Assembly (NCBI GenBank): GCA_021371935.1
Contig: JAJFVF010000007.1
Coordinates: 89,348 to 153,347, forward strand
Reading direction: 5' to 3'
Source: a bacterium
Lineage (GTDB): Bacteria > Armatimonadota > UBA5829
Length of the DNA: 64,000 bases
How positions within the stretch are numbered: the first letter of the stretch is position 1; the number at the start of each line of letters is the position of its first letter. The translations under genes and the position numbers were made by a program. Positions 1 to 7,606 of the stretch are shown here, one piece after another. Below the pieces are notes generated by a model. It was not told the DNA's origin, did not search any database, and saw only the letters and a program-made list of their open reading frames with translations.

Positions 1-328
1 CGGCAATTTCCTTGCTGCCGAATCCCTGTTCCAGCAATGAGCGCAGGACATAGTGAAACTGCTTTCGCGTGCCCATCAGGATCATGTCGGAATTGGCGAC
101 CTTGGCCACTATGACATCTTTGTTGATGGCGGCATCTCCACCGGCGGATAAGAACGCTTCTTTGAGGATATGTGCGATGGGGAGACGCACATTTTCCAGC
201 TTGACCAGAAAGTGCTGCGCTTTAGGCAGCATATGCCGGATTCCGGCCTCTTCGGCTCCGACAAGCATAATCTCACGGTTTATCTCGGCGTCATTTGCAG
301 GGCAGATTACTCGCGCTTTATGAGCCAT
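1..328 (-). CDS. folP: Dihydropteroate synthase, N-terminal part (cut by window edge)
   Basis: The first 109 codons of a gene running off the left edge. Dihydropteroate synthase condenses p-aminobenzoate with dihydropterin pyrophosphate in folate synthesis. The visible part matches the N-terminal extension typical of Firmicutes-type FolP: a lysine-leucine-glutamate segment, then an ILKEAFLSAGGDAA stretch and an ILMGTRKQF stretch, corresponding to the usual 'NILKQEMLSLGGDAAV...LLMGT' region. The TIM-barrel and its catalytic motifs lie outside the window, so the call rests on the extension only. The start at 328 has a GAGGTG ribosome site 6 bases upstream. An alternative would be an unknown protein sharing this extension. 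Confidence 0.62.
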   Translation of the reverse strand, partial: MAHKARVICPANDAEINREIMLVGAEEAGIRHMLPKAQHFLVKLENVRLPIAHILKEAFLSAGGDAAINKDVIVAKVANSDMILMGTRKQFHYVLRSLLEQGFGSKEIA

Positions 329-438
329 AGTCACCACCTCAAGATACAATTCTGCAAATTGGCCCCACATTCCTGCTAATTATGCTTGGACCCGTGGCAC
401 GCGCTTTGCATAATATTAGATAGGACGGAGGAAAATAT

Positions 439-561
439 ATGATAAAAGTGAGGATTAGAATTAACCGTGCCAGGAAGAACGGCGATCCTGTCATTCAGAA
501 CGTCTGGACAAAAATGGCAAAGACACTCTCGTCCGTTTGGGATACCGGTAATTACGAGTAA
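439..561 (+). CDS. Small basic protein, 40 aa, unknown
   Basis: A short ORF with an excellent ribosome-binding site (GGACGGAGGAAA just before the ATG at 439), ending TAA at 561 and followed at once by a terminator-like hairpin. The peptide is basic at its N terminus (MIKVRIRINRARKNGDP), has a tryptophan near residue 25, and ends in WDTGNYE. No known domain or membrane segment is recognised. It is divergent from folP and lies between folP and the casposon insertion. The RBS plus terminator are what argue that it is expressed; no function is proposed. Confidence 0.5.
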   Translation: MIKVRIRINRARKNGDPVIQNVWTKMAKTLSSVWDTGNYE

Positions 562-577
562 TAATCAACATAAAGTC

Positions 578-629
578 AAAACGAACTGAGCGTGAAATCA
601 GAATTTTTGAGCGTGGGCAGTTCGTTTTT
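578..629 (+). terminator. Probable terminator after the 40-aa ORF
   Basis: An 11-bp perfect inverted repeat (AAAACGAACTG at 578-588 and CAGTTCGTTTT from 618) ends in a T run. The 29-nt spacer holds two copies of GAGCGTG. It starts 17 bases after the stop of the small ORF. Confidence 0.55.
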
Positions 630-631
630 AC

Positions 632-695
632 GCATTATTCACAAGGAGTGTGAATAATGCTCTCAGAGCTCATATTATGCGTTTCCCGCATAATA
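632..695. repeat. Bipartite palindromic repeat, copy 1
   Basis: Two hairpins in tandem: GCATTATTCAC-N7-GTGAATAATGC (632-660) and TATTATGCG-N5-CGCATAATA (673-695), joined by a linker beginning TCTCAGAG. The same pair recurs near 35.6, 37.4 and 39.9 kb, always between genes. Confidence 0.8.
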
Positions 696-813
696 CGGGG
701 TAGCGGTTTTATTTATATCTACAATTCCTTCCTCTCGCGAAAGTGCGAAAAGACGAAAGCACGAAAAAATTGGTCATCAGCAAAGATATCCTCTCATAAT
801 TATAAGACAACAA

Positions 814-828
814 CTTGCCCCAAATGTG
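814..828 (+). repeat. Casposon target-site duplication, left copy
   Basis: CTTGCCCCAAATGTG directly abuts the left terminal inverted repeat and is repeated identically at 14385-14399 next to the right one. A 15-bp duplication is the size produced by Cas1 casposases (14-15 bp). Because the element ends in G, the boundary could shift by one base on each side. Confidence 0.93.
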
Positions 829-871
829 GGGGTATAGAGATAAAGGCCGTTCGACAACACTTCTGACACCA
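829..871 (+). repeat. Casposon left terminal inverted repeat
   Basis: Matches the reverse complement of 14342-14384 at 41 of 43 positions: the outer 20 bases are identical, two of the next three differ, and the inner 20 (CGACAACACTTCTGACACCA) are identical. This would be the casposase recognition end. Confidence 0.94.
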
Positions 872-872
872 C

Positions 873-898
873 CTTGGGGCTCAAGTCTATACCCCAAG
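873..898. repeat. Subterminal palindrome beside the left casposon end
   Basis: CTTGGGG (873-879) pairs with CCCCAAG (892-898), and TCTATACCCC at 886-895 is also a perfect inverted copy of the outermost 10 bases of the element (829-838). The left end can therefore fold on itself. The right end has no counterpart. From here to 1111 no gene is seen. Confidence 0.6.
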
Positions 899-1111
899 AG
901 AGTGCAGTGTAATCAATCGTAGTCAACAGTTTCGGCAACACCTGCCACCAGGGCTGTCCTATCTGCACAGCGTCATTCCGAATACTTCGCCAAAGCCACA
1001 GACTACCACAGAGAGGTCGGACGGTTGAGAAATGGATTCCCTGCTGGCTTATTCATAACTTTTCTGGCTCAGGTAGTTTAGTCATTCTCTACAAGTACCA
1101 AGCTATGTGAA

Positions 1112-2404
1112 TCATCGTCTTGGAGATGCATCAAATACGACAACACTCTCTCTTAACAGCGGATTCTTTCGATAATCATCCCCCAGCCGTTTTCGCCAAT
1201 GATGGCTGGTTGTTCGTAAGTATCTAAGAACTCCGACTTCACGCAAATGCCAGCCTACTTTAGAACCAATATCCGCAATGATTAAGTCCACGGGAATCTC
1301 GACTCCAGCATATGCCGACGTTGCTACGACCAGCCAGAGACTCGCATCGACTCTTGCCAACGATCTAAGCTTCTGCAAAATGTGCTTAATGTCTTCAAAG
1401 TAAGCCGGTATCATAGGTAACACTTTGTCGTTCCATAGGTACTCAGCACGTTCCTCAATCTGCTTATAACTCTCGTTATATAGTGAGCCAAAATCAGTTT
1501 CTACAGCATGCTTCCAGTTGGCTTGTACGTGCGAACGAATCGTGCTCAGACGCAATGTGGTGAGTTCGGCATTGTTGCTTACAAATTTGCCAAGAAACAG
1601 TTCTGGGCGGTACACATCGGAATAGTCAAACGAGTTTAAGTATGGAGGAGAAGTCACGCACAACTTGAAGCCTTCTGGAATTGCGTTTGCCTCCATTAGA
1701 CGGGAATCGCCCAATCTTATACTACTAGAAGCCGGTAGTGACAAACATGCTAAATCGTCAGATATTTGAAAAATGCGTTTACCATATGCTCGTAAGAATG
1801 TATCATGTCCGAAGCGTCGATACTTCCAGTCACGTCTATACCGAAGACATTTACCATCCTTGATAGCGTTACAGCTATCCATAGCTGCACCTATCAGAGC
1901 AAGCCTACAAATATCTCCTACCGGCTTATCCAATTCTTCGGAGGCATTCCATCCACCTTCAAAGGCTCTGAGGACTTCGGCATTAAAGAGCCATTTCGGT
2001 TTCTTTGATGCCTCAGAAAATGTTGATATTCCCTCCAGAGGGGATTCCATTCCCCGTTCTGCTTTGTAAAACACATGATGACTAGCTGCTTCTAATTCCA
2101 CTGGGCTTACATTTAGCAACTTAGTTTGGGACACAAATGCAAGAAATGGGTTTACTTCAAGGCTTGTGGAGTCTATGCCTGTCTCTGAGGCAACTAAAGG
2201 CACCGTGCCACTGCCGCAAAATGGATCAACAACGACATCGCCGCTCTTGCATTTCGCATGTTTGAGAGCTTCTCGCACAAGGAAAGGGGAAAAGGCTTCC
2301 TTTACAAAGTACCACCTGTGGCGCGCCAAGTCTACAGACCCAACAGCTCGTGAGTAGTCAAGGTCTCTCAAATGGTAGTCATCAACAATTTGCGGAATTA
2401 TCAT
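1112..2404 (-). CDS. DNA methyltransferase (casposon cargo)
   Basis: A 430-aa S-adenosylmethionine-dependent DNA methyltransferase. Motif I is DPFCGSGT at residues 60-67 and the catalytic motif IV is TSPPY at 251-255; the SPPY form is common in amino-methyltransferases that act on N4-cytosine or N6-adenine. Motif I precedes motif IV, with a long insert between. It is the last gene of the minus-strand operon: its start codon overlaps the stop of the nuclease gene by 4 bases (ATGA type), so the two are translationally coupled. Likely role: protecting host DNA from the adjoining nuclease, as in restriction-modification. Target sequence and the exact base modified cannot be read from the sequence. 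Confidence 0.85.
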   Translation of the reverse strand: MIIPQIVDDYHLRDLDYSRAVGSVDLARHRWYFVKEAFSPFLVREALKHAKCKSGDVVVDPFCGSGTVPLVASETGIDSTSLEVNPFLAFVSQTKLLNVSPVELEAASHHVFYKAERGMESPLEGISTFSEASKKPKWLFNAEVLRAFEGGWNASEELDKPVGDICRLALIGAAMDSCNAIKDGKCLRYRRDWKYRRFGHDTFLRAYGKRIFQISDDLACLSLPASSSIRLGDSRLMEANAIPEGFKLCVTSPPYLNSFDYSDVYRPELFLGKFVSNNAELTTLRLSTIRSHVQANWKHAVETDFGSLYNESYKQIEERAEYLWNDKVLPMIPAYFEDIKHILQKLRSLARVDASLWLVVATSAYAGVEIPVDLIIADIGSKVGWHLREVGVLRYLRTTSHHWRKRLGDDYRKNPLLRESVVVFDASPRR

Positions 2405-3411
2405 CTTTGCTTTGGCTCCAAATACAAACGAATCGGAGGAGCAAAGTCATCTCGAATCTTATGATACTCCGGGCTAAAAACGATCTCTCGCCCAGAATAC
2501 TCAAGGTGGTTCCTTGCACCGCGACGAGCATCGAATACCACTAGATACCCTCGTGTCCAATGAAGAGGATTTCGGCGGCAGTGCCTTTCAAGGTAATCAT
2601 CCAGTTGATTAGCACCTTCACGCGCCCTTGCATCAGTATATGTAACGGAATCTCGTCCATCACTGTGCTTGGATTTACCTAACCATTTGATTTCAACTAA
2701 GGCGGTGCGATTACAAAACATCCATTTGAGCCTCAAGTCAACAGGCTTTGGTGTAATAGCGTCAACATTCTCCTCGGGATTTACCTCAACATCGCGGATG
2801 CGCCCGTCAAGAAAGCTATAGAGCGAATCCCTCATATGATCTTCAGGCCCATTCCTTAGAAACAGGCGGTCTTGGTCATGCCAGATTTCAGACAATAGAG
2901 TACATGTAGACCGCCGTGCCTTCTTAGCATAATAATGCTCAAGTGCATCCCGCACGTCTTTGAACATCGGCAAGTAACCCGAGCCTAACTCACAAGGGAA
3001 TACAGAGCTGTGACCATTTGCAAAGAAGTGTTCACCCGCATTAGTGTATTTATAGACGATGGAACTCCGAGAAAGGTCGTCGACACTCGGAACATAATCA
3101 TCCCACAAGAGGAAACGACCATTTGGGAGAGCTTGCAGTGTAAATGGTGAGCGGGCATCGACCATGTTCGAGAGCAATGTAGCATCAGCCACATCCCGTG
3201 GCACCCGGCCATCGAATGCCAGGGGTTCATTATTTAGACTGGCGAAGATAACTATCGGGCTAGCGCATATTTCCGGATCAACATATTCATATATGCGATG
3301 CAAAGCTTCCAGCAAGTCTTCGTAGATAGCAATCCCGTTATCGCCGCACTCCTTATAGATCATGAGTATCCAGTGACCACGAGCAAATTGGAGCAACCCT
3401 TGTTTATTCAC
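2401..3411 (-). CDS. PD-(D/E)xK-type nuclease, probable defence effector
   Basis: A 336-aa protein whose C-terminal third has a restriction-endonuclease-like core: Asp225 in PVDLRLKW, then VEIKW with Glu240 and Lys242, preceded by a helix containing Glu190 (PEDHMRDSLYSFL). That spacing fits a D...ExK active site. The N-terminal 150 residues are not recognised. The gene overlaps the methyltransferase downstream by 4 bases and follows the small middle gene after 21 bases. In ABC-three-component/Lamassu-type systems the third gene often encodes such an effector; here a restriction role with the methyltransferase is also possible. The nuclease fold is inferred from motifs, not from full similarity. 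Confidence 0.65.
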   Translation of the reverse strand: MNKQGLLQFARGHWILMIYKECGDNGIAIYEDLLEALHRIYEYVDPEICASPIVIFASLNNEPLAFDGRVPRDVADATLLSNMVDARSPFTLQALPNGRFLLWDDYVPSVDDLSRSSIVYKYTNAGEHFFANGHSSVFPCELGSGYLPMFKDVRDALEHYYAKKARRSTCTLLSEIWHDQDRLFLRNGPEDHMRDSLYSFLDGRIRDVEVNPEENVDAITPKPVDLRLKWMFCNRTALVEIKWLGKSKHSDGRDSVTYTDARAREGANQLDDYLERHCRRNPLHWTRGYLVVFDARRGARNHLEYSGREIVFSPEYHKIRDDFAPPIRLYLEPKQR

Positions 3412-3432
3412 ACCCGCAAACTCCCCATCATC

Positions 3433-4035
3433 CTAACTTGCATACTTCTTACCACCAGAACACTCAAGCATATAGCTCAACCAAATAACGGCAGGAACCG
3501 CAAGATCATGAACATCAACACCAATGGCTTCGCTTATTGCAGCAAACTCATCATACATCTCACTCACTCGCCCATCCGGAAGCAAGTAGCGGGTCGAGTT
3601 GAGGTGAATTGCGTTATGCAAAAACGTCTCTTGAGATACAGCTGTTTTTATGAGTCCTGGCGGCAATGACATAGTGCTGGAACAAGCTCCGTCAATAAAC
3701 TCCTCGCGTGTGTGTAGTGTAGATAGAGTAATCAACGATTGGAGCATCTTCATACCTGCATCTGTAATCAAGAAACCAATCTCGTTGTCATGCGCCAACA
3801 GACCGAGTCTCTCCATCTCATCGATCACTTCTGCAATCGCCTGGCTAAACGGTGAGCCAGTAGGCGAGCTGATGAACTTATATTGCCATTCACTTGCTGG
3901 ACACTTCCGATAAAGCGAAAGAAGGCAAGATAAGTATGCAAACAGGTGGAATTCACCCACGCTGACATTTCCGTATCTGTCTTGCAGACGAACTCCAATG
4001 GCTAGACAATCAAACGTGGCATACGGATTAAGCAC
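3433..4035 (-). CDS. Small middle protein of an SMC-ATPase operon, possible ABC-3C middle component
   Basis: A 200-aa protein of unknown function, alpha-helical in appearance, with no transmembrane segment or catalytic motif. Residues around 60-110 (SPFSQAIAEVIDEMERLGLL, then a FLITDAGMKML segment) look like a winged-helix-type element. Its start overlaps the stop of the ATPase gene by 8 bases, so it is made in step with that protein. Position and size match the middle components of ABC-three-component systems (LmuC in Lamassu), which bridge the SMC-like ATPase and effector. This is inference from operon structure; I do not recognise the family by sequence. Confidence 0.5.
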   Translation of the reverse strand: MLNPYATFDCLAIGVRLQDRYGNVSVGEFHLFAYLSCLLSLYRKCPASEWQYKFISSPTGSPFSQAIAEVIDEMERLGLLAHDNEIGFLITDAGMKMLQSLITLSTLHTREEFIDGACSSTMSLPPGLIKTAVSQETFLHNAIHLNSTRYLLPDGRVSEMYDEFAAISEAIGVDVHDLAVPAVIWLSYMLECSGGKKYAS

Positions 4036-6031
4036 CGAGACTCACCTCATGCTTTGCGAATGCTGCGTCGATCTCCGTGTATGCATCTTTGAAAGCTTCT
4101 TCTTCCGCTATCTGTACGTCTGATAGTTCCGTCCACGATGTCATTGGCGAGAACTCCATCTTTTCTCTCCCGCACCGCTGTGCCAATGACTGGATCAGTC
4201 GCGAGGTGTTGATGTTTGCGGTCATTATTATGTGATGACCATTGCTAACGTAAATAGCAAACATGTCACCAGCACGTTTCTCATAGGCGATATCCAGTGA
4301 GCCTTCAGGAGTATCAATGAACAGGCTGGAGGTAGATGCAGGGTCTGCCATATACTGTGACAAAGCCATTCTTAGAGCTATATCAACAAAGAAACGCTGA
4401 CTTTCCGACAATTGGTGTGGTTGCCGACGCTCTGATCCTGTGATCTCCAAGACCAAGTTGAGCTCCGGTGACGAACGCGGCGTTTCCAGTCGAACATCTA
4501 GATCAAGTCCTAAAAAATGTCCGGCCAAATTCTTGAATAACGGCACGAATTCCATCTCTGCCGCTGTGTACTTGCTCTCAAGTTCATGCTGGAGTTTGGC
4601 AAGCTCTCGTCGCTTCTCATCCCTACGGGCATACCAGTTCAGTTTGTTCTTTATTAACAGAGCCATTTGCTGTCTGTACTTTTCCAGAACGACATCCAAA
4701 TCGCTAGGCTGTCCGTCAGACCGGTTCAATTGCTGCAGAGCATCCTCGTTTGCACGTTCAAATCCACACAATTCCTCAACGGCACTCTTCAAATCCGCCA
4801 ACGCCGCCTCCTGTTCTAGTTGCAGGCGTTGTTTCTTTTGGACTAGTGAATCGAGTTCTTTTTGAGCGTTACCTATCTCCGTATCGATATTCTGCAAGTG
4901 AACTAGTAAATCCGCACCGTCAGCACCATCAACATTCTCATTATTGCATAGCGGGCAGATATTGGACTTGGACCGAACCTCTATCGCACGCACTATAGAT
5001 TCCCCTTCAGCGCCACACAATTCACAGCGACCTTTGCCAATTGATAGACGTATCAAGGGATGATGCTGCACATTAGAATGAATGTTGAAATGCTGATTGA
5101 AGACTACCTCATACTCGGTTCGCAGAGACATATGACGTGCGCTCAATCCTTGGAATTTCAGATCGGCGTCACCGATTTGGTCTTTTAATCCATCAACAAT
5201 ACGCTGCCTTGCATCTATCAGATCAAGAAGTTCGCGATGCTTTTCTGCAAGGTCAGGATCAGGACTCTCATCATTTGGATTCACTTCTTTCTCTAGTTCA
5301 CCAATCTTGTTGCGTAATTCCGTAGCTCTCCAGCTATCGTGGCGAGCTTTTGAGTCGAAATCCCTTTCTTCACGCCTGAGTAAATCTGCCCGTTTTGCAA
5401 CATTCTGATCCATTGCAAAGGCAATATATAGAACCTGCTCCAGAACACGCTGATGCCAAAAAAGCAAATGCCTGCTTTCGTCAAAAGTTAAGAGGTAGTT
5501 CTGTAAGAAAACTAGCTGTGCATAGCTTGCTAATCCCGTGTCTTCGGTAATCGACTCGGCATAGCGTTCGTGTCTTTCGCCGGGGGAGAGCAGCGAAGTA
5601 TCAACGCAGACGGTAGCGACAGAATCAGACACTTCATATATAAGAAGTTCACGCAGTTCTGTTGGCTCAAACAAGCCCCTCGTAATTCTGTACATGCGGC
5701 TTCCGACACTAAGCTCAACGGTTACTTCTGCAGCTTTTCTATCAGGTTCACTTATACGGCCCGAGAAATAATCACCCGCGTAACTAAGGCTGGAGGCGTA
5801 GCTCTCTTCAACTGACTGGAATTTCGGGTTTGGCTCACAAACTACTCCTGTGATTGCATAGTTGATAGCAGATAGGAAAGTGGATTTCCCCAGCCCGTTT
5901 GCTCCAGCCAGACAAAACACCCCTTCTGGAAATGTCAGCTCTATGACTGGTGCAGACTTGTATAGCGAAAATTTTTCGAGTCTCACCTTTGTCACTCGCG
6001 GGAATCGCAATTTCATCTCAACATCTGGCAT
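4028..6031 (-). CDS. SMC/Rad50-like ATPase with zinc hook, Lamassu LmuB-like
   Basis: A 667-aa ABC-class ATPase built like Rad50: an N-terminal Walker A (GANGLGKST, residues 43-51), a central charged coiled-coil region interrupted by two CxxC pairs (Cys336/Cys339 and Cys359/Cys362), which look like a zinc-binding hook, then a C-terminal half with signature LSESQ (541-545), Walker B FIDTPEG (571-577) and D-loop SLD. The switch position reads TAN rather than the usual TTH. Much shorter than true SMC or Rad50, matching the compact ATPases of ABC-three-component defence systems, which sense foreign DNA ends and license an effector. It overlaps the next gene. A recombination-repair role is the alternative. 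Confidence 0.8.
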   Translation of the reverse strand: MPDVEMKLRFPRVTKVRLEKFSLYKSAPVIELTFPEGVFCLAGANGLGKSTFLSAINYAITGVVCEPNPKFQSVEESYASSLSYAGDYFSGRISEPDRKAAEVTVELSVGSRMYRITRGLFEPTELRELLIYEVSDSVATVCVDTSLLSPGERHERYAESITEDTGLASYAQLVFLQNYLLTFDESRHLLFWHQRVLEQVLYIAFAMDQNVAKRADLLRREERDFDSKARHDSWRATELRNKIGELEKEVNPNDESPDPDLAEKHRELLDLIDARQRIVDGLKDQIGDADLKFQGLSARHMSLRTEYEVVFNQHFNIHSNVQHHPLIRLSIGKGRCELCGAEGESIVRAIEVRSKSNICPLCNNENVDGADGADLLVHLQNIDTEIGNAQKELDSLVQKKQRLQLEQEAALADLKSAVEELCGFERANEDALQQLNRSDGQPSDLDVVLEKYRQQMALLIKNKLNWYARRDEKRRELAKLQHELESKYTAAEMEFVPLFKNLAGHFLGLDLDVRLETPRSSPELNLVLEITGSERRQPHQLSESQRFFVDIALRMALSQYMADPASTSSLFIDTPEGSLDIAYEKRAGDMFAIYVSNGHHIIMTANINTSRLIQSLAQRCGREKMEFSPMTSWTELSDVQIAEEEAFKDAYTEIDAAFAKHEVSLGA

Positions 6032-6243
6032 TTACTGTTGTCCCCTTCGTTCCCCAACCAGCGCTGCAGTATCATTATCGGATGAGCGTACTTAGTATTC
6101 CTTAGCCACGCAAGCATAGTTATCCTGCTGCTTGGTCTACAGCGCTGAAGTGACACACGCCAAATTCTTTCCTTAACAACGGTTTCAGAACTTTTAGCTT
6201 TGCGAATCACCCGAAGCTTATATTTGCTGATATCGGTTGGCAA
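6013..6243 (-). CDS. Possible small basic protein ahead of the SMC ATPase
   Basis: A 76-codon ORF that starts with TTG and overlaps the ATPase start by 19 bases. The product is rich in Arg and Lys and has a WLRNTKYAHPIMILQRWLG segment. The only purine-rich stretch upstream (AGGAGCC) sits about 15 bases from the TTG, too far for a convincing ribosome site. No family is recognised. It may be a coupled leader gene or simply chance; kept because the gap 6032-6340 is otherwise empty. Confidence 0.22.
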   Translation of the reverse strand: MPTDISKYKLRVIRKAKSSETVVKERIWRVSLQRCRPSSRITMLAWLRNTKYAHPIMILQRWLGNEGDNSKCQMLR

Positions 6244-6340
6244 GTCACTTTAGCAAGGCTCCTGAACTGTGATCGAATCTCATCAATTGTTGCTTTCGGA
6301 CGCCCTCGTGAGGGCACGGTCAGTTCTTCCAGTAACCACG

Positions 6341-7171
6341 TTATCCCTCGGCAGTCCTGCTTGTAGAATCAATGGCTTTCTTAACCTGAGTTTGCGGCAT
6401 ACCCAAGATGGCTGAGATACTCCTGATTGTTTCCCCCTGCTCATATAGCTCACGGCACTTTTCGACATTCGAGACACGCTGGCTGGGTTCAACATACCAC
6501 CAGTGGTACAAGACCGCTTTATTAGCAATGTCGTTAGCTGAAAGGGTGTCCTCTTCTGGGAACATCTGCTGTGCCATGAACTGACGCCTTGCATCGCTCT
6601 TGGCCTCGGTGAATCGCTCGTGTCGCGCCATCTGCTCAGCAAATTTGAACTGCCGGACACTTTCCTCAGAAGATCGGAGTCTCCTGTCATTGCGCAGAAC
6701 AGCTTTTGCATCCTCTATTGCCGATGTGATGGCTGAGTCTACATCGTCGTACCAATGCTCTGCGGCGAAGAATTTGTGGATGACTCTTTCACCAAACCAG
6801 CATGCCATTGCGCAAGCGGTTTGGCCCGCATAATTGTCCCATTCACGCAAGCGTTCATGCAGACGTGTACGGAACCAGGCTCGTTCCGTATCACTCAGCC
6901 TGTCTGTTCGATACTCGTTCATCTCCATAGATTCCAGTTGTTCTATTGCCATGTCAATCTCGCGTTCCGGGTCGTAGCTAGGCCCACAAAGGTACAAGAC
7001 CGATGCTTTAGCACGGACTGCGAAGTCAAGATATGACTTCCAACAAGTGTTGGGCCAAACTGCTATGACGCGCAGTTTGTCCAAATCCGGCATTGCCGGA
7101 AAGACCACAATGTCCAAAGCCTCCGCTGCTTCCTTAATCTCCTCGAAAACATTACCATTGCTTTCTGCCAT
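6341..7171 (-). CDS. Unknown protein with C-terminal helix-turn-helix
   Basis: A 276-aa soluble protein. The last 40 residues form a resolvase/Hin-type helix-turn-helix (CRELYEQGETIRSISAILGM, then PQTQVKKAI), suggesting DNA binding. The first 230 residues are not recognised; a Trp-rich segment and a charged helical stretch around 170-210 are visible. The ATG at 7171 is preferred over an in-frame upstream GTG because AGAAAGGA lies 8 bases upstream. It is first in the minus-strand cargo cluster and divergent from an XRE regulator, so it may regulate or assist the SMC-nuclease-methyltransferase genes. Confidence 0.6.
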   Translation of the reverse strand: MAESNGNVFEEIKEAAEALDIVVFPAMPDLDKLRVIAVWPNTCWKSYLDFAVRAKASVLYLCGPSYDPEREIDMAIEQLESMEMNEYRTDRLSDTERAWFRTRLHERLREWDNYAGQTACAMACWFGERVIHKFFAAEHWYDDVDSAITSAIEDAKAVLRNDRRLRSSEESVRQFKFAEQMARHERFTEAKSDARRQFMAQQMFPEEDTLSANDIANKAVLYHWWYVEPSQRVSNVEKCRELYEQGETIRSISAILGMPQTQVKKAIDSTSRTAEG

Positions 7172-7306
7172 AACTACCATCCTTTCTTGGATACACACAG
7201 TTCAGTTCAGACAGTAATGTCATTCCACAAACCCAACTATGTAGTAGTACCATCGTCCGCATGCTTTGCGATAATGACACAGATTATCGGAACAGGTGAT
7301 GAGAGT

Positions 7307-7606
7307 ATGCCACGAGGTTCTCCGCGCTTACGGACTCCAGATAAGAAGATGAATCAGCTTGGTCTGCGCGTAAAGAACCGCCGCCACTCCCTGAAGCTGA
7401 CACAAGATGCGCTGTGCGCGATACTTGCTCGTGTCACAAACGGCGGGTGGATTCCCGCTCAGGGAGACATATACCGTATTGAAAACGGGTCACGCATTGT
7501 CTCCGATGTGGAGATTTTCGCGTTAGCTGAAGCACTTGAGTGCTCACCCGTCTGGCTCCTGATCGGAGAGCGAGACGATCTCCTCCCGCACCCACTTGAT
7601 GACTGA
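7307..7606 (+). CDS. XRE-family transcriptional regulator
   Basis: A 99-aa protein that is almost entirely one Cro/C1-type helix-turn-helix: LGLRVKNRRHSLKLTQDAL, then DIYRIENGSRIVSDVEIFALAEALECS. Such proteins repress promoters of mobile elements and defence operons. The ATG at 7307 has AGGTGATGAG upstream; longer in-frame starts reach 7187 but lack a ribosome site. It faces away from the cargo operon (start 7171), so the 136-base gap probably holds both promoters and its operator. Its last 63 bases overlap the 3' end of the convergent cas1 gene. Confidence 0.8.
   Translation: MPRGSPRLRTPDKKMNQLGLRVKNRRHSLKLTQDALCAILARVTNGGWIPAQGDIYRIENGSRIVSDVEIFALAEALECSPVWLLIGERDDLLPHPLDD

Noticed and set aside
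657..866. 69-codon ORF crossing the left casposon end
   Set aside because: It spans a palindromic repeat, the target duplication and the terminal repeat, with no ribosome site; chance frame.
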